DNA from: Ezakiella coagulans
Lineage (GTDB): Bacteria > Bacillota > Clostridia > Tissierellales > Peptoniphilaceae
Direction of reading: 5' to 3'
Assembly: GCF_003096635.1 (NCBI RefSeq)
Contig: NZ_QEKV01000001.1
Coordinates: forward strand, 1 to 64,000
Length of the DNA stretch: 64,000 bases
The notes beneath the pieces are model-generated. The model worked only from the letters and a program-made list of their open reading frames with translations. It did not search any database and was not told the origin of the DNA. Made by a program: the position numbers and the translations under genes. Positions 1 to 9,738 of this stretch are shown in pieces; positions within the stretch are counted from its first letter, which is position 1, and every line of letters begins with the position of its first letter.

Positions 1-339
1 GCATACAAAAATAAAAACATTAAAAAGAATAAGCTACGGCTTTAGAAACTTCGATAGTTTTAGGAATAGAATATTTTTGATGTGTAAATAGAAAAGAATA
101 TGTAACAGCGGCGGCGAAAACCCCTAGGGGTTTTGTTTGCCATGCAAAAAATCCGAGAAATTGAACAGAGTTATTTTTAGTAGTTATGTTTTACTGATAA
201 TGTGTATTTTTAAATGAAAGAGAGGCTTGTTTTTATGCAAGCCTCCCCCATTGTTGACAAAGAGCCATAAAAAACAAACCCGGAATAATTTTTCCGAGTT
301 TGTCTCTATTATGATTCAAGTCATAAACTTGTGAAATAT
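1..339. other. Gene-free start of window with three hairpins
   Basis: No gene is seen here. It holds a perfect palindrome at 117-134 followed by a T-rich tail (possible plus-strand terminator), a second hairpin at 222-245 (stem GAGGCTTG/CAAGCCTC) without a clear T-run, and the terminator of the minus-strand gene that ends at 340. Confidence 0.6.
268..303 (-). terminator. Rho-independent terminator of the G5/3D-domain gene
   Basis: On the minus strand a 12-bp stem (274-285 pairing with 292-303, one G-T pair) is followed by a run of six T. It lies 37 bp past the stop codon of the gene ending at 340. Confidence 0.8.
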
Positions 340-1335
340 TTATCTGAACAAACTGTCAGGCGTGCTTGCAGGTAAAATAAAAACTTTAACTTTTCTTCTT
401 CCAAATTGGAAACATTCCCAAACAGTATTCATAAATAAATCGATTCTCATTCCTTTGATTGCACCGCCGGTGTCTTCGGCAATTGCGTAACCGTAGTCCG
501 GATAATTCGGGTCGAGACTCTTTACATAAAGCTTTGTTCCGAGCGGAATAACTCTTCTGTCGACAGCTACAGTGCCGCGTCTTGCTCTTGTGCCCGATGC
601 GGTGATGCCGTAGCCTCTTTGTCCCGGTCTTTTTCCGGTTGAGAGCGGACCTGCTTCGTAAGCGGTTGCATTCATAACATAACTTCTTGAAGCACTTCTT
701 GTAATCGCTTCAATGCCTTTCATCGGAACCTTTACAATCTTGTCAATCGGTTCTTTTTGAACTTCTTCTTTAACCACGATGCTTGATTTTAAAACACCGT
801 TTACATATCTTTCTTTTTTGAAAACTTTGTTCAAACCGTCCACACCTTCCCTAAGCACAATATCTTCTTTTTGTGCAGGGTCGGTTGAATCTTGTTCCAA
901 AACTTCAAAAGGCTTTTCTTTCAAAGTTTCAACAATCTTTTCTACTGTTCTAAAAACTGTAATCTTTCCATCTTCAGGCACTTGGTCTTCCGCAGGCAAA
1001 ACAAAATCGTCTTTGCCGAGCTTGATTCCAAGATACTTCATGATTTCACCGACATTTTTGTTCGGTACTTTGACGGTCTTTTTAGTTTCGCCGTCAACAA
1101 GATTAATTTCGATAAGCGCCTCCGTGCTTACCACTCCTGTTTTATCGTCGATTTTTGTAATTCTATAATCAGGAAAATTCTTCTTAAAATAAGATTTAAG
1201 TTCGTCTTCTCCTTTCAAATCAACTTTGTTTTCTTTGTCATTCACGGTAATTTTATAACTTTTAGCATTTGCTTTAACAGCGGAGAAAAAAATCATAAAG
1301 CATACCAGAATGCCATATAAAAATTTACGAGTCAT
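340..1335 (-). CDS. Secreted G5/3D-domain cell-wall protein (YabE/Rpf-like)
   Basis: A 331-residue exported protein. Residues 1-24 form a signal peptide ending near ANA-K. Residues about 75-130 resemble the DUF348 repeat seen in YabE/resuscitation-factor-like proteins, about 130-205 look like a G5 domain, and about 245-330 form a 3D domain with its aspartates (VAVDRRVIPLGTKLYV, then AEDTGGAIKG and RIDLF). 3D domains of this family are related to lytic transglycosylases, so the likely role is peptidoglycan cleavage or remodelling outside the membrane (inference). The ATG start has a good GGAGG site 6-8 bp upstream and its own promoter. It is monocistronic with its own terminator. Substrate is not shown by sequence. 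Confidence 0.85.
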   Translation of the reverse strand: MTRKFLYGILVCFMIFFSAVKANAKSYKITVNDKENKVDLKGEDELKSYFKKNFPDYRITKIDDKTGVVSTEALIEINLVDGETKKTVKVPNKNVGEIMKYLGIKLGKDDFVLPAEDQVPEDGKITVFRTVEKIVETLKEKPFEVLEQDSTDPAQKEDIVLREGVDGLNKVFKKERYVNGVLKSSIVVKEEVQKEPIDKIVKVPMKGIEAITRSASRSYVMNATAYEAGPLSTGKRPGQRGYGITASGTRARRGTVAVDRRVIPLGTKLYVKSLDPNYPDYGYAIAEDTGGAIKGMRIDLFMNTVWECFQFGRRKVKVFILPASTPDSLFR

Positions 1336-1369
1336 AACTCCTCCTTACTTTTATACCTACAACAAAAAC

Positions 1370-1398
1370 ATTCTACCATTTTTTTTACCCTCTGTCAA
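1370..1398 (-). promoter_or_regulatory. Sigma-A-type promoter of the G5/3D gene
   Basis: Minus strand TTGACA (1393-1398), a 17-bp spacer and TAGAAT (1370-1375), about 35 bp upstream of the start codon. Confidence 0.75.
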
Positions 1399-1423
1399 AT
1401 TGAATGCAATTAAACTTCTTTAA

Positions 1424-1457
1424 AATAAAAAAGACCCACATAAATGTGAGTCTTAAA
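1424..1457 (-). terminator. Terminator of the YcdB-like gene
   Basis: Minus-strand stem AAGACtCACA/TGTGgGTCTT with a four-base loop and a run of T, just after the stop at 1467. Confidence 0.8.
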
Positions 1458-1466
1458 ATTCATAAA

Positions 1467-3422
1467 CTATCTGAAAATTATACTTGAAATCATCTTAAGC
1501 ATTTCATGGACAGTTGCATTTTCTTCAAAGTCCATATCCTTGAAATCGCCGGAAAGCATAATCATAAGAGCAGGATATGCCTTTTCTTTTGCTTTTATAT
1601 CTTCGTTAAAAACATCCGTCCTTATGTCCTCTGGTTTTAGCGAAAGCTTTTTAAGGACGAGAGCCTTTGCAAGAGTTTCGCGTGAAACAGGAGCGTCGAG
1701 AGTTTCCTTGTCGAAAATCTTTAAATCCTTAAATCTCTTCATCATTGTATCTGTGTTTTCGTTCATATTTTCATAGAAAAGATACGAAAGATTGTAGAGA
1801 AGGTCTTTGTATGTTGCGGTGTCGTCGTATGCCTTGTTGTCGATAACGCCGAAACCTGAAATGACAGCATCTTTTACTTCTGCATCATCTTCAGAGCCTT
1901 TTGGAGAATTCAAATACTTTTCGTCATCAGATCCGATTTTACCGTCGGTTGCACGAACCTTTTGAGATCTCATACCGGTGTCGATTGCATAAACAAGTTT
2001 TGTTTCCTTTATGTTTTCTCTGTTTTCGTCGACAATAGGCAAAATATAAAGTCTGCATCCGAAGTTTTCTTTCAGTCTTTTGAAAGCATCGTCGCTTGAA
2101 ATCTTCTTGTCTTCGTGTTCGATGTCGCCCCAAATTCTAGTGAGTCCATAATTTGAAAGACCGTCAGCACCAAATGTGAGATAAATCGAATCGTCCGGCA
2201 CAAAATACTCGCCGAGCTTTCTCATAAAATGTTTTCTGATATAATAGCCCCGATCATTATCGTCTTCGTCATCATCAAGAATTTCCTTGTACTCATCAAA
2301 GAACGGTAACTCATTTTTAATCTTATCTACCCAAGGTGCAACTTTTGATGCATCGGCTTTTCTTTCGTCGTTTCTGCCGTCGGAAGTATAGAATTGAGTA
2401 GGAAGTAAATCATCAGCCTTGACTGTCGCACTTGCAAAATAATAATTGCGGCCTTTGTTGTCGTTTCTAAAGTTAAAACTGTAATTGTAAAAATCGGTTC
2501 CATAAATCGGATACAAATTTCCGGATTTAAGTTTTTTCTTGTCGAGATTAAAAAACGAAATCGCTTTTTCGAGTGCTTCTTCTTTGGTCTTCAAATTTTT
2601 AATCTTATCCTTTTCTTTTATTTCGACTTCGCTCATCGATTTTTCTGCTGCTTCGTCACTAGCATCCTTTGTGTTGGCACCGTATTCGGACCTCCAATAG
2701 TCATACTTGACTTTTGAAAAATCTTTTGCATCGACGATAAGACGTTTGTTCCAAGTATAATATGGAACATACTTTTCGTCGATAGACTTCAGCAAATCAA
2801 GTCTTGCCGGATATGATTTCTTTATCGCTTCAAAAGCTTCGCCTTCGCCCTTGATTCCCGAAACATCAACTTTAGCATCATATCTTAAAAACATTTGCAT
2901 CGAATCGGTTGAATCAACCCTGTAGCAATTGCCGTCTTCCTTGTTTAAAGAAATTTGAACGACCGCACCGTAAACGCGCACACCGTTTGAATAAAGTCTA
3001 TAGTTCAAATTATATTTTGAGTCGACAACTTCCAAATTTTCAAACTTGAGCTCGCTCTTTGGATAAAGCTTTTTCACAAGAGCATCCGCCGTCTTTTTTG
3101 CATCTTCCCTCGAGACGAGAGTCCTGTTGAATCTCTTGTAATCGTCAAAATTCTTATTGTAATTCAAAACATTTCCGTTAAAATCGAAAGTGATTCTTTC
3201 ACTCATGCTGTAATCGTTTTTCATATTCCAATTTATGGATATGGAATGATCACCGACATTACTGTTCACCTCGTCGTAATCCATACTTACGCCGAAAATA
3301 TCCCTTGCCTTTATCACATATTTGGATATATCCACATTTTCCGTTGAGTCTTCAGCCTTTACAAAAGTTGCAAACAATGAAAACACCATAAGAATTGAAA
3401 TAACAATTGATAAAATTTTCAT
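1467..3422 (-). CDS. Large secreted YcdB/YcdC-like protein
   Basis: A 651-residue protein with an N-terminal signal peptide (residues 1-23, ending VKA-ED). The body has repeated segments of the YcdB/YcdC-PepSY type: a conserved stretch around VYGAVVQISL followed by cysteine-containing beta-like sequence, and lysine-rich segments. The C-terminal 130 residues, with helices around residues 545-650, look like degenerate S-layer-homology-type repeats, but I cannot assign them firmly. YcdB proteins have no settled function. An envelope location is supported by the signal peptide. The start codon is preceded by GGAGGAA. It has its own terminator and lies divergent to guaA. Confidence 0.65.
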   Translation of the reverse strand: MKILSIVISILMVFSLFATFVKAEDSTENVDISKYVIKARDIFGVSMDYDEVNSNVGDHSISINWNMKNDYSMSERITFDFNGNVLNYNKNFDDYKRFNRTLVSREDAKKTADALVKKLYPKSELKFENLEVVDSKYNLNYRLYSNGVRVYGAVVQISLNKEDGNCYRVDSTDSMQMFLRYDAKVDVSGIKGEGEAFEAIKKSYPARLDLLKSIDEKYVPYYTWNKRLIVDAKDFSKVKYDYWRSEYGANTKDASDEAAEKSMSEVEIKEKDKIKNLKTKEEALEKAISFFNLDKKKLKSGNLYPIYGTDFYNYSFNFRNDNKGRNYYFASATVKADDLLPTQFYTSDGRNDERKADASKVAPWVDKIKNELPFFDEYKEILDDDEDDNDRGYYIRKHFMRKLGEYFVPDDSIYLTFGADGLSNYGLTRIWGDIEHEDKKISSDDAFKRLKENFGCRLYILPIVDENRENIKETKLVYAIDTGMRSQKVRATDGKIGSDDEKYLNSPKGSEDDAEVKDAVISGFGVIDNKAYDDTATYKDLLYNLSYLFYENMNENTDTMMKRFKDLKIFDKETLDAPVSRETLAKALVLKKLSLKPEDIRTDVFNEDIKAKEKAYPALMIMLSGDFKDMDFEENATVHEMLKMISSIIFR

Positions 3423-3489
3423 AAAAAATTCCTCCTTATTAATATATTATACCCACAATTCAATTGTTTAAAATAATAATAAATAAAAC

Positions 3490-3519
3490 TTGAAAAAGGA
3501 GTGCGAAAAAATGTATAAT
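3490..3519 (+). promoter_or_regulatory. guaA promoter
   Basis: TTGAAA (3490-3495), 18-bp spacer, TATAAT (3514-3519), 31 bp before the guaA start codon. The short leader leaves no room for a purine riboswitch. Confidence 0.7.
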
Positions 3520-3550
3520 AGGAATAGAATAAAAAATCAGAGGAGGAAAA

Positions 3551-5074
3551 ATGAGCGTAATAATACTTGACTTCAAAGGACAATATTCGCAACTGATTGC
3601 ACGAAGAGTTAGAGACCTCGGCGTGTTCAGCAAAATATTGCCCGGCGATTCACCAATTGATGAAATAAAAAATGAAAAACCGGAAGCCATAATACTAACA
3701 GGCGGTCCGGACAGCGTCTATGAAAAAGATGCAATACACCCTGACGAAAAACTTTTCGAAATCGGAGTGCCAATCCTTGGAATCTGCTATGGAGCACAAC
3801 TCATGGGCTACATGCTTGGAGGAAATGTACAAAAAGCGGATCCGTCAGAAGCTGAATACGGAAAAGCAATTGCAAACTACGAAGAATCTCTTCTATTCGA
3901 CGGACTCAAGTCAGGAGCAGTTTGGATGAGCCACACCGACTTCATCGACAAACTTCCTGAAGGATTTAAACCGATTGCAAAGACAAAAAACTGCAACACC
4001 GCGGCTATTGCCGACGAATCGAGAAAACTCTATGCAACCCAATTCCATCCGGAAGTAAATAACACGGAACATCAACAGGAAATATTTAAAAACTTCCTAT
4101 TTAAAATAGCAAAAATCACCCCGAACTGGTCGAGTGAAGACTTCATCGAAAAATCCATAAAAGAAATACGAGAAAAAATCGGTGACGGAAACGCAATCTT
4201 GGGCCTCTCGGGAGGAGTCGACTCATCCGTTGCGGCGGCACTTGTAAGTAAAGCGATCGGCGACCGCTTAACATGCATATTTGTCGACCACGGACTTCTT
4301 AGAATGAACGAAGCTGAAGAAGTTGAAAAAGTATTCAAAGAAAAATTCAACGTAAAATTCAAAAAAATAGATGCAAAAGACAGATTCCTTGAAAAACTTA
4401 AAGGCGTAACGGAGCCTGAAAGAAAGAGAAAAATCATCGGTGAAGAATTTATTCGCGTATTTGAAGATGCGAAAAAAGATGCAAAAGATGCAAAATTCCT
4501 CGTACAAGGAACAATCTACCCTGACGTTGTTGAAAGCGGACTAAAAAAAGGCGACGTAATAAAATCGCACCACAACGTAGGCGGACTTCCTGAAGACGTC
4601 GACTTCGAACTTGTCGAACCGCTGAGAATGCTCTTTAAAGACGAAGTGAGAAAAGTCGGAAGACTCCTTGGACTTCCTGACCACATGGTCGACCGTCACC
4701 CGTTCCCTGGACCGGGCCTTGCAATAAGAGTCATCGGAGAAATCACGGAAGAAAGACTCGACATCTTAAGAAGAGTCGACAAAATCTACATCGACATGCT
4801 CCACGAATACAACCTCTACGGAAAAATCTGGCAAGCATTTGCAGTCCTTCCTGACATCAAAACCGTCGGAGTCCAAGGCGACAAGAGAACCTACTCCTAC
4901 CTCGCCGCCATCCGTGCCGTCAGAACGACCGACGCCATGACCGCCGACGCCTACCCATTCGACCCTGAATTCCTCGACGAAGCACAACGAAGAATCATCA
5001 ACGGCGTCCCTGAAGTTAATAGGGTGGTGTATGATATTACCTCGAAACCGCCGGGAACCATTGAGTGGGAATAA
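3551..5074 (+). CDS. guaA: GMP synthase (glutamine-hydrolysing)
   Basis: A 507-residue enzyme that converts XMP to GMP using ATP and glutamine, the last step of guanine nucleotide synthesis in the cytoplasm. The N-terminal class I amidotransferase domain has the nucleophile Cys79 in GICYGAQLMGY and the FHPEV histidine/glutamate. The ATP-pyrophosphatase domain follows with its P-loop LSGGVDSSV, and the C-terminal dimerisation domain contains RHPFPGPGLAIR and ends in KPPGTIEWE, the invariant C-terminus of the family. Length matches the usual 510 residues. SD AGGAGG precedes ATG by 6 bp. It is transcribed alone, with no other purine genes nearby. Confidence 0.98.
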   Translation: MSVIILDFKGQYSQLIARRVRDLGVFSKILPGDSPIDEIKNEKPEAIILTGGPDSVYEKDAIHPDEKLFEIGVPILGICYGAQLMGYMLGGNVQKADPSEAEYGKAIANYEESLLFDGLKSGAVWMSHTDFIDKLPEGFKPIAKTKNCNTAAIADESRKLYATQFHPEVNNTEHQQEIFKNFLFKIAKITPNWSSEDFIEKSIKEIREKIGDGNAILGLSGGVDSSVAAALVSKAIGDRLTCIFVDHGLLRMNEAEEVEKVFKEKFNVKFKKIDAKDRFLEKLKGVTEPERKRKIIGEEFIRVFEDAKKDAKDAKFLVQGTIYPDVVESGLKKGDVIKSHHNVGGLPEDVDFELVEPLRMLFKDEVRKVGRLLGLPDHMVDRHPFPGPGLAIRVIGEITEERLDILRRVDKIYIDMLHEYNLYGKIWQAFAVLPDIKTVGVQGDKRTYSYLAAIRAVRTTDAMTADAYPFDPEFLDEAQRRIINGVPEVNRVVYDITSKPPGTIEWE

Positions 5075-5415
5075 ATTTGCGGCTAAAATTGCGCCTTTTT
5101 GCAGTGTTCGCCTTTTTAGTCACTGCGGCGTAGGTATGACTACGCCTCATTCCTAAACATTCTGCACAGCGCGAAATAATTCCGTTTTATCTCGCAAATA
5201 GACAGCGTTGTGGTATTAAAATGGGAACATTTGTAAAAAAGAATAAATTGAATAATAGTTCCAAGTGGTTTACATTTGGACAAAAAATTAGACCGTAGTT
5301 TTAAGCTGCGGTCTTTTTGTGTGAGTTTTAATTATTTGTAATTTTAGCTTAGATAGCAAATTTAAAAAATCTTAGACATGTAATTAGTTTTTAAAATATG
5401 ATATAATAAATTTAA
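5075..5415. other. Intergenic stretch with hairpin and a copy of the R repeat
   Basis: No full-size gene is seen. A hairpin without a T-run lies at 5127-5146 (GGCGTAG/CTACGCC). From 5191 the first copy of the repeat called R here begins. After it the sequence is AT-rich, with TATAAT at about 5403 just before the KilA-N pseudogene. Confidence 0.6.
5191..5318 (+). repeat. R repeat, copy 1 (25-codon ORF plus terminator)
   Basis: Nearly identical to 10853-10980 and related to 16350-16460 and 17761-17865. It begins with CTCGCAAATAGACAGC, contains a 25-codon open frame (ATG 5221, TAG 5296) reading MGTFVKKNKLNN..., and ends in a terminator hairpin whose stem overlaps the ORF stop (5291-5313, then TTTTT). 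The reading frame is intact here and in copy 2 but degraded in the others, so it may be a tiny gene or just a repeat with a terminator. Confidence 0.7.
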
Positions 5416-6112
5416 ATGAACACGCTTAAATTTATAGTATTATGGGAAATTTTAAATAATCCAAATTTCAACCGTGTGAAATTCGGCACGTATAGAAATG
5501 AGGCAGGTTTAAATAGATTTACGATGACACCGAGTAAATGGATAGAATCTACAGATGCTATAGGTATAGTTTCAAAAGCAGGCAGGTATGGAGGAACGTA
5601 TGCTCATTTATGATATAGCTATGGAATTTGCGTCTTGGCTTTCTCCGGAATTTAAGCTATATATTATTTAAGATTATAAAAGACTAAAAGAAGATGAAAA
5701 CTCAAAATTATCATTAACTTGGAATCTGCATAGAGAAATATCAAAGATTAATTATAAAATCCATACCGATGCAATAAAAGAATACCTTCTTAAAGATTTG
5801 ACAAATGAACAATTATAATTCAAGTATGCTAGTGAAGCGGATATGTTGAATGTAGCATTATTTAATAAAAGAGCAAAAGAGTGGAGAAATGAAAATCCTA
5901 ATTTAAAAGGAAATATGAGAGATTATGCAAATATAAATGAACTTTTAGTTCTTGCAAATATGGAAAGTTACAACTCAATTTTAATTGCTAAAGGTATCAA
6001 ACAAAAAGAGAGAATGATAGAGCTTAGAAAACTTGCTAGAACTCAGCTGCTGTCAATTGAAAAATTGAACAATACAAGTCTTAAGAGTTTGGAAGAAAAA
6101 TCGAAGAAGTAG
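5416..6112 (+). pseudogene. Broken KilA-N domain protein
   Basis: Reading across frames gives one KilA-N-like protein. Residues NFNRVKFGTYRNEAG and WIESTDAIGIVSKAG begin the DNA-binding domain. A frameshift after TYAHL (about 5612) continues as DIAMEFASWLSPEFKLYI, the domain core. Two stop codons then interrupt the rest, which resumes as EADMLNVALFNKRAKEW to the natural end at 6112. The final open part (5843-6112) could still make an 89-residue fragment. KilA-N proteins are common in phages and mobile DNA as DNA-binding regulators. A second, internally deleted copy lies at 17875-18180. Confidence 0.85.
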
Positions 6113-6157
6113 GAAGAAAATTTATTCCTAGAAACATATTTTACAAGGAGAATTTAT

Positions 6158-8017
6158 ATGAATAAATATGAGTTATTAATTAATACTTTAAATGCACTGA
6201 GAAAGGAGGCTCCTAAATCTTATAAAAGCTATTATCCAGATATGAATGATATTAACAAAGTGAATGCTGCAAACTCAAGAGCTTATATTCATTTGCTTCT
6301 TAAAGCTAAATTTAATTTGCTAACATTTGAAGAAAGAGAAAAATTTATAACTGATGGTCCACAAGATGGTGGTATAGATGCTTATTATATTGATTATGAG
6401 AAAAAAGAAATATATTTTATTCAATCAAAATTTAGAACTAATGATGAGAATTTTAAAACAAAGTTTATATCTTTAGACGAGATAAATAAGATGGATATAG
6501 ATAGGATAAGCAAAGGAGAAAAAGCGGACAAAAACGGCAAAGATTACAATGGAAAAATAAAAGGGTTAATACGTGAATTGTCAGAAATAGAGCAAATTAG
6601 TAGATATAATTTTTACGTAATAATTTTAGCTAATGTAGATAAAGGGTTGGCTGCTGCAATGGAGAAATTATTAGAATTACCTTTTGAAATTTATAACTAT
6701 GAGAAGGCATATAAAGAATTAGTGTTTCCAATTGTGAGGGGAACGGTGCATCAGGCAACAGACATATCTGTAAACTTAAATTTAGGTTCAAAAAATAATT
6801 ATACGATGGATTATTTAGTAAAAGAAGGCGAATTTACAACATCTGTACAGTTATTTTTCGTTCCAATAGCTGAAATTGCAAAATTAATGAGTAATTATAA
6901 GAATTCAATTTTAAAATATAATCCAAGAAGTTATTTGGGAGCATCAAATAATGAAGTAAATGCATCGATAAAAGATTCTGTTATAAATCGCTCAGATAAT
7001 GTATTTGCATTATTTAATAATGGACTTACTATACTTTCTGATAAAACATCATTTACTTCAAGGACTGGAAGAGATGGAATGGGGGAATTAGGATTATTAA
7101 ATCCCCAAATCATAAATGGAGGTCAAACCGCTTATACCTTAGCAACTATTTTTGAGGATGAAAACATAGATAATAGCGTATTTGATAATAAAGAAGTTTT
7201 AGTTAAAGTTATTACGTTTGATGAAGAAATGAAAGAAGAAGAGAATAAACAAAAATTAATAGATGATCTTTCATTAACAACAAATAATCAAAGTAAGGTC
7301 ACTGTAGCTGATAGAAAATCAAATACGGAAGTTCAAATAGATTTTCAAAATTATTTGTTTAGTAATTATGGCTATTTTTATCACAGAAAGACAGGTGAAT
7401 TTTCTGAAGGCTTAGAAAAAGGTTATATAACTAAGGATCAAATTATTGAAAGAGATACGATAATAAGAATTGTATATGCAATAAATGGGAAGCCTAATGT
7501 AGCGAGAAGAAGTTCAGAAGATACACTATACACTATGAGCGATTATGATAGGTTCTTTAATAAAAATCTTGGTTCTGAAAAATATGATAGAATTTACTAT
7601 TCGTATTTAGTGTATAAGTATCTAGGTAAGAGAGAAAAAGAAATAGTTGATAAAACCATTTATGGAGAAGGATTAAGATATGGGAAATATGCAATAATAA
7701 ATGTCATTTCTAAATTTTTAACAGATGAATATTTTGATAGAACTGAAGATTCATTAAAGTTGATCGCAGATGAAATTTTAGATCAATGGAAAGAATTTGA
7801 ACGTATGCAATCAAATAAAAAATCTAATAGTGATTATTTCTATGAAAAAGATGAAATTCTCAAGCAGGAGAGTAAAAATGGTAAAGAAAAAATGGAAAAT
7901 CAAGTTATTACTAGACGAGTTGAAGATTTTGATAATTATTATAAAGGCTCAACAATTAATAATGATTTAAATGATTACGAATTTAAAATAACTAAGATCG
8001 AAGAAACACAATCATGA
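6158..8017 (+). CDS. AIPR-family abortive infection / phage resistance protein
   Basis: A 619-residue protein matching the AIPR family by its two hallmark regions. The first is an N-terminal nuclease-like segment, residues 66-92, with DGGIDAYYID followed by IYFIQSKF (Asp74...Gln89-x-Lys91, a PD-(D/E)xK-like pattern). The second is a central signature LFNNGLTILSD and NPQIINGGQTAYTLA. AIPR proteins are linked to abortive infection and restriction-modification islands, so a phage-triggered nucleic-acid-cutting role is inferred. Start ATG has SD AAGGAG. Upstream is the KilA-N pseudogene and no partner methylase is seen, so it may act alone. The gene is strongly AT-rich, unlike guaA, which suggests transfer. 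Confidence 0.85.
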   Translation: MNKYELLINTLNALRKEAPKSYKSYYPDMNDINKVNAANSRAYIHLLLKAKFNLLTFEEREKFITDGPQDGGIDAYYIDYEKKEIYFIQSKFRTNDENFKTKFISLDEINKMDIDRISKGEKADKNGKDYNGKIKGLIRELSEIEQISRYNFYVIILANVDKGLAAAMEKLLELPFEIYNYEKAYKELVFPIVRGTVHQATDISVNLNLGSKNNYTMDYLVKEGEFTTSVQLFFVPIAEIAKLMSNYKNSILKYNPRSYLGASNNEVNASIKDSVINRSDNVFALFNNGLTILSDKTSFTSRTGRDGMGELGLLNPQIINGGQTAYTLATIFEDENIDNSVFDNKEVLVKVITFDEEMKEEENKQKLIDDLSLTTNNQSKVTVADRKSNTEVQIDFQNYLFSNYGYFYHRKTGEFSEGLEKGYITKDQIIERDTIIRIVYAINGKPNVARRSSEDTLYTMSDYDRFFNKNLGSEKYDRIYYSYLVYKYLGKREKEIVDKTIYGEGLRYGKYAIINVISKFLTDEYFDRTEDSLKLIADEILDQWKEFERMQSNKKSNSDYFYEKDEILKQESKNGKEKMENQVITRRVEDFDNYYKGSTINNDLNDYEFKITKIEETQS

Positions 8018-8652
8018 CTAATCTTCCGATACTGGGACTGGGACGGGATTAAAAATGTTTCTACATTGACTAAAAATACAAAAACATTTAAAGATATAAA
8101 GGATTATGTAAATTAAAGGGAATTCTTATATTTTATTCTCCGGTACTGGGACTGGGACGGGACTAAAAATCTGAAAACGTCCTATAATTAGATGGATTTA
8201 GTGATACTCTAAAAAATAGAATATAGTATTTTGAATGGTTTGGTATATATCGTACGTTTGGAAAAGAAGAATGGGAATAAAAATTTCGCGTTAAATTTGC
8301 GAGAAAGGCTTGTTTCGAATTATTTGCTCGTTGCGACGTGTGCCTTTCTCATCAAATTTTCTAGCGAAATTTGATAGAACGGAAGCAAATATATTACTGT
8401 TATAAAACCGTTGAAAACACAAGGTTTTAGCGATTTTGATATAGCGAATTTCTCTAAATGATATTGTTTTGATATAAAAAGCGAGAAAAATAGATTCAAA
8501 AGGGAGTTGTTGAATTAAGCGAGTTTTACGAGCGATACTTATTGACTGAAGGGCAATAAGGTAGGTAAAAAATTTTAGAAAGCCTTCCATCGTTTTGGTG
8601 GGAGGCTTTTGTGGAAAATAGAGAATGGTAGATTAGAAGTTGTGGAGTATGA
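8018..8652. other. Intergenic stretch with two WDWDGTKN repeat copies
   Basis: Two copies of a short repeat encoding YWDWDG(I/T)KN start at 8027 and 8141. The first is in frame with the AIPR stop and would extend it by 32 residues to a TAA at 8114 if the TGA were read through. The rest (8281-8570) contains small inverted repeats and no credible gene. Confidence 0.55.
8577..8611 (+). terminator. Hairpin terminator before the first GNAT gene
   Basis: Stem AAGCCTtCC...GGgAGGCTT followed by TTTGTGG. The orientation suits plus-strand transcripts coming from upstream. Confidence 0.5.
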
Positions 8653-9087
8653 ATGAATATAAGAATTAGAAAAATGACAGTCAGTGATTTGGAACCGCTT
8701 TACAAACTTTTGTCGAATTCGAAAGCAATGCAATATCTCGAAGCACCCTATACAAAAGAGCAGGCCGAGCAATTCCTATTTCGATCCGGTCTTTCTGAGA
8801 CACCATTGATATACGCAGTTGAAAAAGATAACGACTTCATCGGATATGTGATTTATCATGATTATGATTCAGAGAGTGTCGAGATTGGATGGGTTTTAGA
8901 ACCTTCCTTTTGGGGGTTAGGGATTGCATCATGCTTGACATCAGGGATGATAGCAAAAGCTAGAAACTCAGGTAAACAGGTAGTGATTGAATGTTTACCT
9001 GAACAAAAAAGTAGTATTCGGATAGCTGAAAAATATGGATTTCAAAAGTGTGGTAGTATCGATGGACTGATGATATATCGTTTGTAG
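8653..9087 (+). CDS. GNAT family N-acetyltransferase
   Basis: A 144-residue single-domain acetyltransferase. The N-terminus MNIRIRKMTVSDLEPLYKLL gives the first GNAT strand and helix. WVLEPSFWGLGIASCLTSGMIAKA is the acetyl-CoA binding motif A (R/Q-x-x-G-x-G/A variant), and NSGKQVVIECLPEQKSSIRIAEKYGF is motif B. The substrate cannot be read from sequence; RimJ/RimL-like proteins or small-molecule acetylation are possible. ATG start with a GGAG site 8 bp upstream. A second GNAT gene follows on the same strand after 78 bp. Confidence 0.85.
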   Translation: MNIRIRKMTVSDLEPLYKLLSNSKAMQYLEAPYTKEQAEQFLFRSGLSETPLIYAVEKDNDFIGYVIYHDYDSESVEIGWVLEPSFWGLGIASCLTSGMIAKARNSGKQVVIECLPEQKSSIRIAEKYGFQKCGSIDGLMIYRL

Positions 9088-9165
9088 AGGTAAATCCCTG
9101 TCTGTCGGGATAGGTAAATTAGAAGTTATGTGTGTAATGAAGTATTTGGAGGTATATTAAATAAT

Positions 9166-9693
9166 ATGATTAATGAAATTAAGGGTAACAATATTATATT
9201 GCGTGAGCAAAAAATCGAAGATGTGAAATTCTTTACCTACTGGTACAATCAGCCATTAGTCATGTTCCAATGTGGCTTTACAAAATTTACTGATGAAGAA
9301 GCTGAGAAAGAGAGGATTAAAAATGGTCATAAACAGAAAGACTCAGTATGGTATACGATTACAGATTTAGAGGGGAATATAATAGGTGAAACGGGATTGT
9401 TACGAATGTGGCCTACCTGGAACTGTACTGATCTTTCGATTATCATCCCTGACCCTAAAATGCAACATAGAGGATATGGAACAGAAGCTATTAGACTTAT
9501 GCTGAACCTTGCTTTTGATCACTATGAAATGAACCGAGTGGCAATTGGTGTGGTAGAGATGAATACCAATGCATTGAATTTCTATAGAAAAATCGGATTT
9601 AAGCAAGAAGGTATTCAAGAGCAAGGATACTACTATAACAACGAGTACAGTGACTTTATTATGATGAGGATTCTTCGCCAAGAATGGCGATAA
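9166..9693 (+). CDS. GNAT family N-acetyltransferase (RimJ/RimL-type)
   Basis: I start this at the ATG at 9166 (MINEIKGNNIILREQ...), because it follows a GGAGG and matches the usual first strand; an upstream GTG at 9130 in frame is less likely. The 175-residue product has the acetyl-CoA loop MQHRGYGTEAIRLML and the end motif NTNALNFYRKIGFKQEG typical of RimJ/RimL and spermidine/aminoglycoside-type acetyltransferases. Its substrate is unknown. It ends before a strong terminator. Confidence 0.85.
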   Translation: MINEIKGNNIILREQKIEDVKFFTYWYNQPLVMFQCGFTKFTDEEAEKERIKNGHKQKDSVWYTITDLEGNIIGETGLLRMWPTWNCTDLSIIIPDPKMQHRGYGTEAIRLMLNLAFDHYEMNRVAIGVVEMNTNALNFYRKIGFKQEGIQEQGYYYNNEYSDFIMMRILRQEWR

Positions 9694-9738
9694 AATACTA
9701 ATCGCAATTTGTCTGGCTCATTCAAAAAATTATATCGT

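Noticed and set aside
3423..3550. Purine riboswitch upstream of guaA
   Set aside because: The leader after the promoter is only about 25 bases, and no conserved purine-aptamer sequence is present.
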